NCBI GenBank assembly: GCA_029884035.1
Contig: JAOUIM010000003.1
Location: 1 to 38,104, forward strand
Reading direction: 5' to 3'
DNA: 38,104 nucleotides
Origin: Aquincola sp.
GTDB taxonomy: Bacteria; Pseudomonadota; Gammaproteobacteria; Burkholderiales; Burkholderiaceae_C
Shown: piece after piece, positions 1-8,836 of the stretch
Layout: each line of letters starts with the position of its first letter
Position numbering within the stretch: position 1 is the first letter of the stretch
Notes under the pieces: model-generated
What the model saw: only the letters and a program-made list of their open reading frames with translations
Database searches by the model: none
What the model was told of the DNA's origin: nothing
Program-made: the position numbers and the translations under genes

Positions 1-36
1 GGCGGCAGCTTGTTGGTCTCGGGTGGTCTTGCTCAT
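1..36 (-). CDS. N-terminus of a gene leaving the window (MSKTTRDQQAAA...)
   Basis: Reverse-strand ATG at 36 with open frame to the window edge. Only 12 codons are visible, too few for identification. Confidence 0.35.
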   Translation of the reverse strand, partial: MSKTTRDQQAAA

Positions 37-106
37 GACGGTGCGCTCCGGGCGTTTGAACGATGACGGCATCCTACGACCAACGACCGGAAAACTCTAA
101 CTTATG

Positions 107-118
107 TCTTATATAAGA
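107..118. promoter_or_regulatory. Perfect 12-bp palindrome TCTTATATAAGA in an AT-rich intergenic island; candidate operator
   Basis: Sequence equals its own reverse complement; lies between two divergent genes in an otherwise GC-rich region. Confidence 0.4.
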
Positions 119-328
119 GATATTTTGTTTTCTTTGTAAATCAATAACTTATACAATCCATGCCGCAATATGAAAAGCTTTTGCCCTGCACAAAACGTCC
201 TTCCTGATGTTTCGACTGTTGCTTTCCGGATGGTGAAAGCTCGGTGTCGATCGCGAAATGGCGCCGACCGCCGGACGCGATCCGTATGATCCGTGCGCCC
301 AGGTGGCCCCGGCGCGCACAGACAACCC

Positions 329-1246
329 ATGACTGGCTTTGCATTTCACTCGGACAGCAGCTTCCTCAAAGCCGGCCGGGCCGAGCAACAGGCCTATGCG
401 GTGGCGGGCGTCGCCTGGGACGGCGCCACGACCAACCGCCCGGGCGCCCGATTCGGCCCGCGCGCGATCCGCGAGGCCAGCCACATGCTTTGCGACGGAA
501 TGCACCCGTATTTCGATGTTGCCCCCGGGGCTCGACTCGGCGACGCCGGCGACCTGAGCCTGCCCAACACGAGCCTCACAGCGATGCGCGAAGCGCTGGC
601 CGCACAGGTCGGCCCGCTGCTTGCCCGCCACCACATGGCCTGGCTGGGTGGCGACCACTCGATCACATTGCCGCTGCTGCGGGCCTACAGGGCGCACCTG
701 GACCGGCCTGTCGCGGTGCTGCACTTCGACGCGCACTGCGACACCTGGCGCGACCATTTCGGCGAGCCGAGCGGTCACGGCACGTGGGTCTACGAAGCCA
801 TCCGCGAGAGCCTCGTCGTCAAGGAGTGCTTCGTGCAGATCGGAATCCGTTCGTCCGCAGCGCGCGACGCACGCGAATACGTGCGCGAGCAGGGTGGCGC
901 GATCCACACCGCACGCGAACTGCGGGGCCGTGAGAGCCCCGCGCAACTCGCCTCGGTGATCGACGACCTGCGTCAGCGTCTGGCGACGCATGGACAGCCC
1001 CCTCTGTACATCAGCCTCGACATCGATTGCCTGGACCCGGCATTTGCGCCGGGCACCGGGACGCCGGAGCCGGGCGGGCTGACCACCAACCAGGTGCTGT
1101 CGCTGCTCGAAGCGGCCGGTACGCTGCCCTGCGTGGGGATGGATTGCGTCGAGGTGGCGCCGCCATACGACCACGCCGAGCTCACCAGTTACGCGGCGGC
1201 CCAATTCGTATGGACCTACCTGTGCGCGCAAATGTCACATCGGTGA
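329..1246 (+). CDS. speB: Agmatinase / ureohydrolase family protein
   Basis: Metal-binding motifs GGDHS, HFDAHCDTW and SLDIDCLDPAFAPGTGTPEPGG; start set at MTGFAF. Confidence 0.9.
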   Translation: MTGFAFHSDSSFLKAGRAEQQAYAVAGVAWDGATTNRPGARFGPRAIREASHMLCDGMHPYFDVAPGARLGDAGDLSLPNTSLTAMREALAAQVGPLLARHHMAWLGGDHSITLPLLRAYRAHLDRPVAVLHFDAHCDTWRDHFGEPSGHGTWVYEAIRESLVVKECFVQIGIRSSAARDAREYVREQGGAIHTARELRGRESPAQLASVIDDLRQRLATHGQPPLYISLDIDCLDPAFAPGTGTPEPGGLTTNQVLSLLEAAGTLPCVGMDCVEVAPPYDHAELTSYAAAQFVWTYLCAQMSHR

Positions 1247-1323
1247 TGAGCCTGGCTTGACGGCGAGCAAGCCCCACGAGACAGCTCGATCGAGAATCGC
1301 GCCAATCCAATGGAGTTGTCGCC

Positions 1324-1860
1324 ATGGCTGCAAGACGCGTCCGCCCTGCCCGCCCCCCCCTCATGCCGCTGCCGCTGGCGCATGAGTTCGACGCCCTCGA
1401 CCAGACACATGCCGACGTGCTGCAGCACCTGCGCCAACTCGAGGCACTGATCAACCGGCTCGAGAGCATCGGTGCCGACGACAGCGCGCGCGACACCGCC
1501 CGTGTGATCCGCGACTTCTTCGACCGCAACGCCCGTCACCATCACGCAGAGGAAGAACGGGTCGTGTTCCCGCCGCTGCTGGCCAGTGGCAATGCCGAGC
1601 TGGTCCAGCACGTGCAGCGCCTGCAACAGGACCACGGATGGCTCGAGGAGGACTGGCACGAACTGCAGCCGCAGCTCGACGCGATCGCCAATGGCATGGG
1701 CACGATCGAGCCCGAGCTGATTCGCGAGGCCGTCACCGTGTTCGGAGCGCTGTACCTCGAACACATCGCGCTCGAGGAGTCCCTGATCTACCCCGAGGCG
1801 AAGCGACGCATGGAAGCCCAGGCGGCCGGCGAGCGCGGGCGTTCGAACGGCAGCAGCTGA
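1324..1860 (+). CDS. Hemerythrin HHE cation-binding domain protein
   Basis: His/Glu ladder: HEFDALDQTHADV, RHHHAEEERVVFP, LQQDHGWLEEDW, YLEHIALEESLIYP. True start may be internal (MPLPLAHEF). Confidence 0.85.
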   Translation: MAARRVRPARPPLMPLPLAHEFDALDQTHADVLQHLRQLEALINRLESIGADDSARDTARVIRDFFDRNARHHHAEEERVVFPPLLASGNAELVQHVQRLQQDHGWLEEDWHELQPQLDAIANGMGTIEPELIREAVTVFGALYLEHIALEESLIYPEAKRRMEAQAAGERGRSNGSS

Positions 1861-1882
1861 GGCCCCCTCCGGGCGGCTCAGC
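1856..1882. terminator. Possible bidirectional hairpin GCTGAG-N15-CTCAGC between convergent genes
   Basis: Perfect 6-bp stem spanning the stop codons of the hemerythrin gene and the convergent Lrp gene; no U-tract. Confidence 0.3.
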
Positions 1883-2366
1883 CTGGTGTCAGGGCCAGTG
1901 CGGTCGTCTTCTTGACGGTGCGCAGGACGAGCATCGAGTTCGTTCGGGCCACGCCGGGCAGGCGCATCAGCACCTCGGTGTGGAATTGCTCCAGGTCTTC
2001 GGCGTCGCGGTAGGCGAAACGGATCAGGTAGTCGTTGGCGCCCGCGACGTAGTAGCAGTCCAGGATGCGCGGTTCGCTGCGCACCGCTTGCTCGAACAGA
2101 TCCAGCGCGTCGTTGCTCATCGTCTCGAGGTTGATGATCGTGAAGCTCGTGCCGTGCGCACCGACGGCTTTCGGGTTGAGCAGCGCCGCGTACTGGGCGA
2201 TGACGCCGGAGTCCTCGAGTTGCTTGACGCGACGCAAGCACGCCGATGGCGACAGGTGAACGCGCTGCGCGAGATCGAGGTTCGTAAGCCGGCCATCGGC
2301 CTGCAAAGCCTCGAGAATGGCCACGTCGATCGCATCAAGTTGCGCGCTCGTTTTCTTGGATGGCAT
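1878..2366 (-). CDS. Lrp/AsnC family transcriptional regulator
   Basis: LDAIDVAILEALQADGRLTNLDLAQRVHLSPSACLRRVKQLEDSGVI HTH, followed by an RAM-like C-terminal domain. Confidence 0.93.
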   Translation of the reverse strand: MPSKKTSAQLDAIDVAILEALQADGRLTNLDLAQRVHLSPSACLRRVKQLEDSGVIAQYAALLNPKAVGAHGTSFTIINLETMSNDALDLFEQAVRSEPRILDCYYVAGANDYLIRFAYRDAEDLEQFHTEVLMRLPGVARTNSMLVLRTVKKTTALALTPG

Positions 2367-2518
2367 TAAGTTGCGTCTATCGTGTCTTTGACCGCATCAT
2401 ATGCCAAGGCAACGGGTATGCCCTCGTCGATTGCGCAAGCACATTGCGCGCGCCCCTGCCTAGACTCCCCAACCGTACGGGGCGACACTGCCACATCCCC
2501 CAATGCATGGAGATAGCC

Positions 2519-3826
2519 ATGGCCGAGCGCATGGACGCCTACTGGATGCCCTTCACCGCCAACCGCCAGTTCAAGAAGGCGCCTCGCCTGCTGGCCAGAA
2601 GCGACGGCATGTACTACTGGACACCAGAGGGCCGCCAGGTGCTCGACGGCGTGGCCGGGCTGTGGTGCGTCAACGCGGGCCACGCACGGCCCAAGATCGT
2701 GCAGGCGATCGCCGCGCAGGCCGCCGAGATGGACTACGCACCACCGTTCCAGATGGGGCACCCCAAGGCCTTCGCGCTGGCCGAAGCGGTGGCCAAGATC
2801 GCACCGGCGGGAATGAACAAGGTGTTCTTCACCAACTCGGGCTCCGAGTCGGTGGAGACGGCGCTGAAGATGGCCATCGCCTACCACCGCGTGCGCGGTG
2901 AGGCCTCGCGCACGCGCCTGATCGGCCGCGAGCGCGGCTACCACGGCGTCAACTTCGGCGGCATCTCGGTCGGCGGCATGGTCGCCAACCGCAAGATGTT
3001 CGGTTCGCTGCTCGCCGGCGTGGACCACATCCGGCACACCCATGACCTGGCGAAGAATGCCTTCTCGGTCGGTGTGCCCGAGCACGGCGCGGAGCTTGCA
3101 GACGACCTGGAGCGCCTGGTCGCACTTCACGACGCGAGCACGATCGCCGCGGTGATCGTCGAGCCGATCGCAGGCTCCACCGGCGTGCTGCTACCGCCCA
3201 AGGGCTACCTGGAGCGGCTGCGCGCGATCTGCGACAAGCACGGCATCTTGCTGATCTTCGACGAGGTCATCACCGGCTTCGGCCGCACCGGCCAGCCGTT
3301 CGCGGCGCAGACCTTCGGCGTGACGCCGGACATGATCACCTGCGCCAAGGGCATCACCAACGGTGCCGTGCCGATGGGAGCGGTGATCTGCAAGCAGGGC
3401 CTGTACGACGCCTTCATGCAGGGCCCCGAGCACCTGATCGAGTTCTTTCACGGCTACACCTACTCCGCGCACCCGCTGGCCTGTGCCGCTGGCCTGGCCA
3501 CGCTCGAGACCTATGCCGACGAGGGCCTGCTCACGCGCGCCGCGCAGATGCAGGGCACCTTCGCCGACGCGGTGCATTCGATGAAAGGCCTGCCCAACGT
3601 GATCGACGTGCGCAACTTCGGCCTGGTGGCTGGCATCGAACTGGCGCCGATCGCCGGCCAGCCGACCAAGCGCGCCTTCGACGTCTTCCTCGAGTGCTGG
3701 GACAAGGGCCTGCTGATCCGCACCACCGGCGACATCATCGCGCTGTCGCCCCCGCTGATCATCGAGAAGTCGCACATCGAGCGCATCGTCGAGACCCTCG
3801 CGGCCGCCATCAAACGGCAGGCCTGA
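2519..3826 (+). CDS. Class III omega-amino acid:pyruvate aminotransferase
   Basis: MDAYWMPFTANRQFK start typical of beta-alanine/omega-amino acid:pyruvate transaminases; LLIFDEVITGFGRTG and TCAKGITNGAVPMGAV PLP motifs. Confidence 0.9.
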   Translation: MAERMDAYWMPFTANRQFKKAPRLLARSDGMYYWTPEGRQVLDGVAGLWCVNAGHARPKIVQAIAAQAAEMDYAPPFQMGHPKAFALAEAVAKIAPAGMNKVFFTNSGSESVETALKMAIAYHRVRGEASRTRLIGRERGYHGVNFGGISVGGMVANRKMFGSLLAGVDHIRHTHDLAKNAFSVGVPEHGAELADDLERLVALHDASTIAAVIVEPIAGSTGVLLPPKGYLERLRAICDKHGILLIFDEVITGFGRTGQPFAAQTFGVTPDMITCAKGITNGAVPMGAVICKQGLYDAFMQGPEHLIEFFHGYTYSAHPLACAAGLATLETYADEGLLTRAAQMQGTFADAVHSMKGLPNVIDVRNFGLVAGIELAPIAGQPTKRAFDVFLECWDKGLLIRTTGDIIALSPPLIIEKSHIERIVETLAAAIKRQA

Positions 3827-3874
3827 CAGCTCCACGGCCCACGACCCTGAAGGACGCTGCCTAGCGCATACCTC

Positions 3875-5197
3875 ATGCCCTTCCTAGAAACCGATCGCGA
3901 ACTGGCGCGGCACTCCTACTACGCCGCGACAGCCCCGCGCCAACAGGCCTGGCCCGCATTGGCTCCCGGCGCACATCGCTGCGACGTGGCGGTCGTCGGG
4001 GCGGGATTCGCGGGGCTCACGGCGGCGATCGAATTGCGGCAGCGCGGCCTAGACGTCGTGCTGCTCGAGGGGCAGGAAGTGGGTTCCGGAGCAAGCGGCC
4101 GCAACGGCGGGCAGGCGATCTACGGGCTGGCCTGCGACATCGCGGCGATCGAGGGCGAACTTGGGCTCGATGACGCGCGCCGCGTGTTCGCGATGACGCT
4201 CGAGGCCGTCGACGACATGCGCCGGCGAATCCGGGAATTCGGGATCGACTGCGACTGGCGCGACGGTCACCTGGCCGTGGCCACGAGCGCGCGAAAGGCG
4301 CGGGCCTTGCACGACGAGGTGGAACAGCACGCGACCCGCTACGACCACCCCATGACATGGATCGAGCGCGCGGACCTTCCGCAGTGGATCGCGAGTCCGC
4401 GCTACGTGGCCGGTGCACACGATACGCGCTCGGGTCACCTGCATCCGCTGCGGTACGCGCTGGGTCTCGCCCGCGCCGCCGATGCGATGGGCGTTCGCGT
4501 TCACGAAGGCAGTGTGGTGTCGCGCATTGCGCGTGACGGCGATGGCGTCACACTCACGACCACAGCCGCAGCGAGCCTGCATGCGCGGCACGTGCTGCTC
4601 GCCGGCAACGTATACCTCGATGCACTGGCGCCAGCGCTGGCCCCCCGGCTCGGCGCGCGCGTCATGCCGGTGGGCACCTATATCGTGTCTTCGCGGGCGC
4701 TCGCGCCCGAGCAGGCAAAGGCACTGATCCCCTGCGGCGCCGCGGTATGCGACAACAACTTCGTTCTCGATTACTTTCGCACCACGGCCGACCATCGCAT
4801 GCTGTACGGCGGGCGCGTCAGCTACAGCACGCGCACCCCGATGAGCGTGGCAGGATCGATGGTCGCCCGCATGACGAAGACCTTCCCGCAGCTGCGCGGC
4901 GTCGAGGCCGAATTCGCCTGGGGCGGATTCGTCGACATCTCGATGAGCAGGGCACCCGATTTCGGCCGCCTGGCCGAATACGGCGACCGCGTCTACTACT
5001 TGCAGGGGTTCTCCGGCCACGGCGTGGCGCTGACCGGGCTGGCGGGCAAGCTGGTGGCCGAGGCGATCGCCGGTGACGCCACGCGCTTCGACGTGTTCGC
5101 GCGACTCCAGCACCATGCCTTCCCCGGAGGCCGCGCACTGCGCACTCCCGCCCTGGTGCTGGGGATGGCGTATTACCGATTGAAGGACCTGTTGTGA
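3875..5197 (+). CDS. puuB: FAD-dependent gamma-glutamylputrescine oxidase
   Basis: VAVVGAGFAGLTAAIELRQRGLDVVLLEG Rossmann FAD motif, GSGASGRNGGQ, and YLQGFSGHGVALTGLAGKL C-terminus; puu gene context. Confidence 0.88.
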   Translation: MPFLETDRELARHSYYAATAPRQQAWPALAPGAHRCDVAVVGAGFAGLTAAIELRQRGLDVVLLEGQEVGSGASGRNGGQAIYGLACDIAAIEGELGLDDARRVFAMTLEAVDDMRRRIREFGIDCDWRDGHLAVATSARKARALHDEVEQHATRYDHPMTWIERADLPQWIASPRYVAGAHDTRSGHLHPLRYALGLARAADAMGVRVHEGSVVSRIARDGDGVTLTTTAAASLHARHVLLAGNVYLDALAPALAPRLGARVMPVGTYIVSSRALAPEQAKALIPCGAAVCDNNFVLDYFRTTADHRMLYGGRVSYSTRTPMSVAGSMVARMTKTFPQLRGVEAEFAWGGFVDISMSRAPDFGRLAEYGDRVYYLQGFSGHGVALTGLAGKLVAEAIAGDATRFDVFARLQHHAFPGGRALRTPALVLGMAYYRLKDLL

Positions 5198-5958
5198 GCC
5201 CCACCAAACCCGTGGTGCTGGTGCCCGCATGCAACAAGTTGGTGGGCAGGCATCCCTTCCATATCGCCGGCAAGAAGTACATCGACGCGGTGCGCCTGGC
5301 AGGCTGCCAGCCGCTGGTCGTGCCGGCGGCCACGGTCGACGAACTCGATCCGCTGCTCGACCTGGCCGACGGCGTGCTGCTGACCGGCTCGCCATCGAAC
5401 GTGCACCCGAACCACTTCGACGAGCCCGTGCAGGACCCCGACCTGCCGCTCGATTCCGATCGCGACGCGTGGACGCTGCCGCTCGTTCCCAGGGCGCTCG
5501 CACGCGGCGTGCCGTTCTTCGCGATCTGCCGCGGCGCGCAGGAGACGAACGTCGCGCTCGGAGGCAGCCTGCACCAGGCCGTCCACGAGATCGAGGGCCA
5601 CATGGATCATCGCGACAACGACGACGATCCGGTCGAGGTCCAGTACGGACCCGCGCACCCGGTCGATGCGACGCCCGGTGGCGTGCTCGCCGGCATCGTC
5701 GGCAGCACGCGCTTCGAGGTGAACTCCTTGCATGGCCAGGCTGTCAAGCGCCTGGCAGACGGACTCGTCGTCGAGGCGCGCGCGCCCGATGGCGTGATCG
5801 AAGCCTTCTCCAAGCCCGACGCGCCGGGCTTCAACCTCGCGGTGCAATGGCACCCCGAATGGCAGGCCGCCACCAATCCGGTGTCGATGCGCCTGCTGCG
5901 CGCCTTCGGCCAGGCCTGCGCGGCCTTCCGAGAGCGCAAACCACACAACCCAAGGTGA
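5194..5958 (+). CDS. puuD: Gamma-glutamyl-gamma-aminobutyrate hydrolase (class I GATase-like)
   Basis: FFAICRGAQETNVALGGSLHQ nucleophile region, NSLHGQAV and VQWHPEWQA; GTG start overlaps the puuB stop. Confidence 0.9.
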   Translation: MSPTKPVVLVPACNKLVGRHPFHIAGKKYIDAVRLAGCQPLVVPAATVDELDPLLDLADGVLLTGSPSNVHPNHFDEPVQDPDLPLDSDRDAWTLPLVPRALARGVPFFAICRGAQETNVALGGSLHQAVHEIEGHMDHRDNDDDPVEVQYGPAHPVDATPGGVLAGIVGSTRFEVNSLHGQAVKRLADGLVVEARAPDGVIEAFSKPDAPGFNLAVQWHPEWQAATNPVSMRLLRAFGQACAAFRERKPHNPR

Positions 5959-5962
5959 TCCC

Positions 5963-7330
5963 ATGGTCGGAAGAGAGCTGTTCAACTTCAGCGAGCTGGA
6001 AAGCTGGCTCAACCAGCGCAGAGTGACCGAGATCGAGTGCCTCGTGCCCGACTTGACCGGCGTCGCGCGCGGCAAGATCCTGCCGCGTGAAAAGTTCACC
6101 GAGGACCGCGGCATGCGCCTGCCCGAGGTGGTCGTGGCCATGGGCGTGACCGGCGTGTTCCCGGAGGAAGGGCCGTATTACGACGTCATCACGCCGACCG
6201 ATCGCGACATGCACCTGCGCCCCGACCCGAGCACGGTGCGCATCGTGCCGTGGGCGGTCGACCCGACGGCGCAGGTGATCCATGACTGCTACGACCGCGA
6301 CGGCGTGCTCGTGCCCTATGCCCCGCGCTCGGTGCTGCGGCGGGTGTGCGGCCTGTTCGATGACAAGGGCTGGGACCCGGTGGTCGCGCCTGAGCTCGAG
6401 TTCTACCTCGTCGCGCGCAACACGGACCCCGACGTGCCGCTCAAGCCGCCGGTGGGCCGCAGCGGCCGCAGCGAGACCTCGCGCCAGGCCTATTCGATCG
6501 ACGCGGTCAACGAGTTCGACCCGCTGTTCGAGGACGTCTACCACTACTGCGACAAGATGGAGCTCAACGTCGATACGCTGATCCACGAGATCGGCGCGGG
6601 GCAGATGGAGATCAACTTCTTCCACGCCCACCCACTTGGCCTGGCCGACGAGGTCTTCCTGTTCAAGCGCACGGTGCGCGAGGCGGCGCTGCGGCACGAC
6701 ATGTTCGCGACATTCATGGCCAAGCCGATTGCCGGCGAGCCGGGCAGCGCGATGCACGTGCACCAGAGCGTGATCGACAAGGCCACCGGACGAAACATCT
6801 TCAGCAACGAGGACGGAACGCCTAGCAAGGAGTTCTTCTGGTACATCGGCGGCCTGCAGCGCTATGTGCCCGCGGCGATGGCGCTGTTCGCGCCCTATGT
6901 CAACAGCTACCGTCGCCTGGCCCGCTTCACCGCCGCGCCCATCAACATACAGTGGGGCACCGACAACCGAACCGTGGGCATCCGCAGCCCAGTCGCGCCA
7001 CCAGCGGCCCGCCGCATCGAGAACCGCGTGATCGGCGCAGATGCCAACCCCTACGTGGCGCTCGCGGCCACGCTGGCGTGCGGCTGGCTGGGCATCCAGA
7101 ACCGCATCGAACCGTCGCCCGAATGCAAGGGTGACGCCTATCTCGGCGAATACCAGCTGCCGCGCAGCCTGGGCGAGGCGCTCACCGCGCTGCGCAACGA
7201 GACGGACCTGGCCGAAGTCCTCGGCAAGGACTTCGTGACCGTCTACACCGAGATCAAGGAAGTCGAGTACGCCGAATTCATGAAGGTGATCTCGCCGTGG
7301 GAGCGGGAACACCTCTTGCTCCACGTCTGA
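5963..7330 (+). CDS. puuA: Gamma-glutamylputrescine synthetase (glutamine synthetase family)
   Basis: ELEFYLV, GAGQMEINF, GSAMHVHQS, NSYRRLARFTAAPINIQWGTDNRTVGIR and ENRVIGADANPYVALAA motifs. Confidence 0.9.
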   Translation: MVGRELFNFSELESWLNQRRVTEIECLVPDLTGVARGKILPREKFTEDRGMRLPEVVVAMGVTGVFPEEGPYYDVITPTDRDMHLRPDPSTVRIVPWAVDPTAQVIHDCYDRDGVLVPYAPRSVLRRVCGLFDDKGWDPVVAPELEFYLVARNTDPDVPLKPPVGRSGRSETSRQAYSIDAVNEFDPLFEDVYHYCDKMELNVDTLIHEIGAGQMEINFFHAHPLGLADEVFLFKRTVREAALRHDMFATFMAKPIAGEPGSAMHVHQSVIDKATGRNIFSNEDGTPSKEFFWYIGGLQRYVPAAMALFAPYVNSYRRLARFTAAPINIQWGTDNRTVGIRSPVAPPAARRIENRVIGADANPYVALAATLACGWLGIQNRIEPSPECKGDAYLGEYQLPRSLGEALTALRNETDLAEVLGKDFVTVYTEIKEVEYAEFMKVISPWEREHLLLHV

Positions 7331-7341
7331 AGGATCCATCC

Positions 7342-8763
7342 ATGAATGCCGTTCTCTCCCCCTCCTCGCCCCATCGCAGCACCAAGGACTGGCAGGCTGC
7401 CGACGCGGCGCATTTCCTCCATCCGTTCACCGACTTCAAGTCGCTCGCGAAGAAGGGTTCGCGCGTCATCGAGCGCGCCGACAACATCTACCTCTGGGAC
7501 ACCGAGGGAAAGAAGATCCTCGATGCGATGAGCGGCCTGTGGTGCGTCAACGTCGGCTACGGCCAGCGCGCGCTCATCGACGCGGCCACCCGCCAGCTCG
7601 AGACGCTGCCGTTCTACAACGCGTTCTTCCAGACCGCGACGCCGCCGGCGATCGAGCTGGCCGAACTGCTCGCCGAGGTCAGCCCGCCGCAGTTCCAGCA
7701 CGTGTTCTTCTCAGGGTCGGGATCGGAAGGCAACGACACGATCGTGCGCATGGTCCGGCGCTACTGGGATGTCCTGGGCCAGCCGAAGCGCCAAACGCTC
7801 ATCAGCCGTTGGAACGCGTACCACGGCTCGACGATGGCCGGCGCGTCGCTGGGCGGCATGAGCGGCATGCACGCGCAAGGCGGCCTGCCGATCCCCGGCA
7901 TCGTGCACATCGACCAGCCGTACTGGTTCGAAAACGGTGCGGACATGACACGCGAGGCGTTCGGCATCGCCTGCGCGCGCCAACTCGAAGCCAAGATCCT
8001 CGAGATCGGCGCCGACACCGTTGCGGCATTCATCGGCGAACCGATCCAGGGTGCCGGCGGCGTGATCGTGCCCCCCGCGACCTACTGGCCGGAGATCCAG
8101 CGCATCTGCGACCAGTACGGCATCCTGCTCGTCAGCGACGAGGTCATCACCGGCTTCGGCCGTACCGGGCGCTGGTTCGGCTGCGAGACGATGGGCACCC
8201 GGCCCGACCTGATGACCTTCGCCAAGGGGGTGACCAGCGGCTACATCCCGCTCGGCGGCGTGATGGTCGGCGAGCGCGTCGCGCAGGTGCTGATCGAGCA
8301 GGGCGGCGAGTTCAACCACGGATATACCTACTCTGGCCATCCGGTGGCCTGCGCGGTGGCGTTGGCCAACATCCGCCTGATCCGCGAGCAGGGGCTGGTC
8401 GAGCGCGTGCGCGACGACGTCGGCCCCTACCTGGCGCAGGCTTACGCGCAACTGGCCGACCACCCGCTCGTCGGCGAGGCCCAGACGTGCGGCCTGATGG
8501 CCGCGCTGCTGCTGGTCCAGGACAAGTCCGGCCGCGGCGGCCGCGGCACACCCTTCCCGTCCGAACTCGAGGTCGGCATGGTCTGCCGCGCTCACTGCTT
8601 CGGCAACGGACTGATCATGCGCGCCGTCGGCGACCGCATGATCATCGCGCCGCCGCTGGTCATCACGCGCTCACAGATCGACGAGATGGTGGCGCTGATT
8701 CGGCGTTGCCTGGACCTGACGCTTGCCGATGTACGAGCCCGCGGCTGGGATCGACCCCAATGA
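7342..8763 (+). CDS. spuC: Putrescine--pyruvate type class III aminotransferase
   Basis: HFLHPFTDFKSLAKKGSRVIERADNIYLWDTEGKKILDAMSGLWCVNVGYG; LLVSDEVITGFGRTGRWFG; FAKGVTSGYIPLGGV. Confidence 0.87.
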   Translation: MNAVLSPSSPHRSTKDWQAADAAHFLHPFTDFKSLAKKGSRVIERADNIYLWDTEGKKILDAMSGLWCVNVGYGQRALIDAATRQLETLPFYNAFFQTATPPAIELAELLAEVSPPQFQHVFFSGSGSEGNDTIVRMVRRYWDVLGQPKRQTLISRWNAYHGSTMAGASLGGMSGMHAQGGLPIPGIVHIDQPYWFENGADMTREAFGIACARQLEAKILEIGADTVAAFIGEPIQGAGGVIVPPATYWPEIQRICDQYGILLVSDEVITGFGRTGRWFGCETMGTRPDLMTFAKGVTSGYIPLGGVMVGERVAQVLIEQGGEFNHGYTYSGHPVACAVALANIRLIREQGLVERVRDDVGPYLAQAYAQLADHPLVGEAQTCGLMAALLLVQDKSGRGGRGTPFPSELEVGMVCRAHCFGNGLIMRAVGDRMIIAPPLVITRSQIDEMVALIRRCLDLTLADVRARGWDRPQ

Positions 8764-8836
8764 CCGCGTGTCGTCCGCCACCTAGACTGCCCCGTTGACC
8801 GCTCACCCTTTCCACACCCCCGGAGGTTTCTGCATC

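Noticed and set aside
2360-2518. N-terminal extension of the aminotransferase ORF from 2360
   Set aside because: Would overlap the divergent Lrp start and the control region; the family-typical N-terminus begins at MAERMDAYWMPF (2519).
4049-5503. 484-aa and other long reverse ORFs antisense to puuB, puuD, puuA, mtnA and the hydrolase
   Set aside because: Arg/Ala/Gly/His-rich low-information translations with no family motifs; shadow ORFs of GC-rich coding sequence.
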